Shown in pieces: positions 63,366-64,000 of a DNA stretch of 64,000 nucleotides. A program made the translations under genes and the position numbers. The notes beneath the pieces are model-generated. The model had not been told where the DNA came from and did no database searches. It saw only the letters and a list, made by a program, of their open reading frames with translations. The DNA lies in the NCBI GenBank assembly GCA_008330645.1, contig VLTN01000002.1, positions 1,116,001 to 1,180,000 on the forward strand, given 5' to 3'. This stretch comes from Cafeteria roenbergensis. Its lineage: Eukaryota; Sar; Bigyra; Bicosoecida; Cafeteriaceae. Each line of letters begins with the position of its first letter. Within the stretch, counting starts at the first letter, position 1.

Positions 63366-63680
63366 CCTGGCTGGAGGCGGCGGCGATCGGCAGGCGCAGT
63401 CCGCGTTGCCGCAAGAGTGACAAGCCAAGGCGCAGGTTGCATGTTTGCTGCTCTGCCAGCGAGCCGTGGGACTTGCCGTCGCGCCGCGGAGGGCGGCCGC
63501 GAGTCGTTTGCCGTGACGGAGGCACTCCTGGCATCGTGCACAAGCCGCCAATCACGAGCACCGGCGGTGCCTCCAACAAATTCGGTCAGCGCCGCTGGTT
63601 GCGCAGCAATTGTGCCACTCACGACTTCCCACCAAGACACAAGACTCAGAGCTTGCGCGCAAGCGCAGGCACGGAACAGT
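63366..63680. promoter_or_regulatory. Spacer upstream of the ABCG gene
   Basis: 315 bp between the ABCG start codon and the stop codon of the next minus-strand gene. It must hold that gene's 3' end and the ABCG promoter. No TATA box, CA tract or repeat stands out. Confidence 0.4.
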
Positions 63681-64000
63681 TCACTCTTTGCGGCGATCGG
63701 CGACAAGCGCATCCACTTGCTCCTGGAGGTCGCGAATGCGCGCCGCGTGCCGCGCATGACATGCGGCGGAAAATACAAGCAGCAGCGAAATGACCCCCGC
63801 GGCCAGGATTTGCGAATTGACAATCTCCTGGCTGAGCTGGTCCACGGCCGACCCCGACACGGCCTCCCTCGCTGACAAGGCGCTTGCAGATGCAGCCTGC
63901 GCTGCCAGCACGCTGACTGTCTTGGTGAGGTTCTGCGCCACCTGCTTGATGCGACGCCGAAGGTCAGCGATGACCGGCGACGACGTGTGGATCGGGATGG
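63681..64000 (-). CDS. Unknown membrane-anchored coiled-coil protein (5' partial)
   Basis: The frame is open to the window end, so the start lies outside; the last 105 residues are visible. Order: a basic stretch (IADLRRRIKQVAQNL), an Ala/Ser-rich helical region, one strong hydrophobic segment (ILAAGVISLLLVFSAA), then a short charged helix with heptad character (RIRDLQEQVDALVADRRKE) at the C-terminus. The arrangement is that of a single-pass protein with a short coiled-coil tail on one side. I do not recognise a family. Confidence 0.55.
   Translation of the reverse strand, partial: IPIHTSSPVIADLRRRIKQVAQNLTKTVSVLAAQAASASALSAREAVSGSAVDQLSQEIVNSQILAAGVISLLLVFSAACHARHAARIRDLQEQVDALVADRRKE

Noticed and set aside
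1-64000. Virus-like elements, retrotransposons, DNA transposons, CRISPR arrays, tRNA and rRNA genes
   Set aside because: No integrase, polymerase, capsid, reverse transcriptase or transposase motifs on either strand, no long terminal or inverted repeats, no spaced direct repeats, and no A/B-box pair with a cloverleaf recognised by eye. A tRNAscan-SE or Rfam run could still reveal a small RNA gene.

Overview
The window is nuclear DNA of a very GC-rich eukaryotic microbe (about 70% GC by eye, not computed). Reasons: spliceosomal introns, Kozak-like gccATGg starts, and purely eukaryotic genes (CPSF160, Nup88, RPB5, UBE2S, eS17, kinesin-14, SURF1, type II peroxiredoxin). One gene (58037-60188) carries a SANT-like domain that I know mainly from diatom, oomycete and brown-algal proteins. 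Together with the base composition this points to a stramenopile, possibly a bicosoecid such as Cafeteria; that placement is inference. I found no plastid-specific gene, no reverse transcriptase, integrase, capsid or transposase gene, no rRNA or tRNA, and no CRISPR.

Layout: four + strand genes open the window: a giant WD40 protein with a C-terminal TRPM-like SLOG domain (5' end outside), an ABM-like membrane protein, glucosamine-6-phosphate deaminase and ribosomal protein eS17. After that, strands mostly alternate: CPSF160 (-), kinesin-14 (+), a small membrane protein (-), SAL1/HAL2 phosphatase (-), SURF1 (+), a large unknown protein (-), Nup88 (+), peroxiredoxin (-), F-box/LRR (-), NIPA-type Mg transporter (+), CLC-7-like exchanger (-), RPUSD1-like pseudouridine synthase (-), RPB5 (+), UBE2S (-), 4'-phosphopantetheinyl transferase (+), PAXX-like repair factor (-), SANT-like protein (+), ABCG half-transporter (-), and the end of a small membrane protein (-). 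This gives short divergent spacers (about 180-600 bp, one of 1.2 kb) that must hold two promoters each, and convergent 3' spacers of about 250-670 bp.

Two features recur. The 29 introns I could place by homology and frame are short (103-403 bp) and almost uniform: 27 start GTGAG and 27 end CGCAG. Several convergent spacers carry CA/TG tracts whose TG-rich strand lies downstream of one of the two genes, which fits a GU-rich 3'-end signal. Conserved proteins are often swollen by Ala, Ser, Gly or acidic low-complexity inserts, and the GC-rich codon use creates long false antisense ORFs.

The genes are housekeeping functions with no shared pathway or operon logic. The most unusual items are the NACHT-like/WD40/SLOG fusion, the PAXX-like protein with a putative Ku-binding tail, and an AT-richer island between the divergent genes at 35469-36669.
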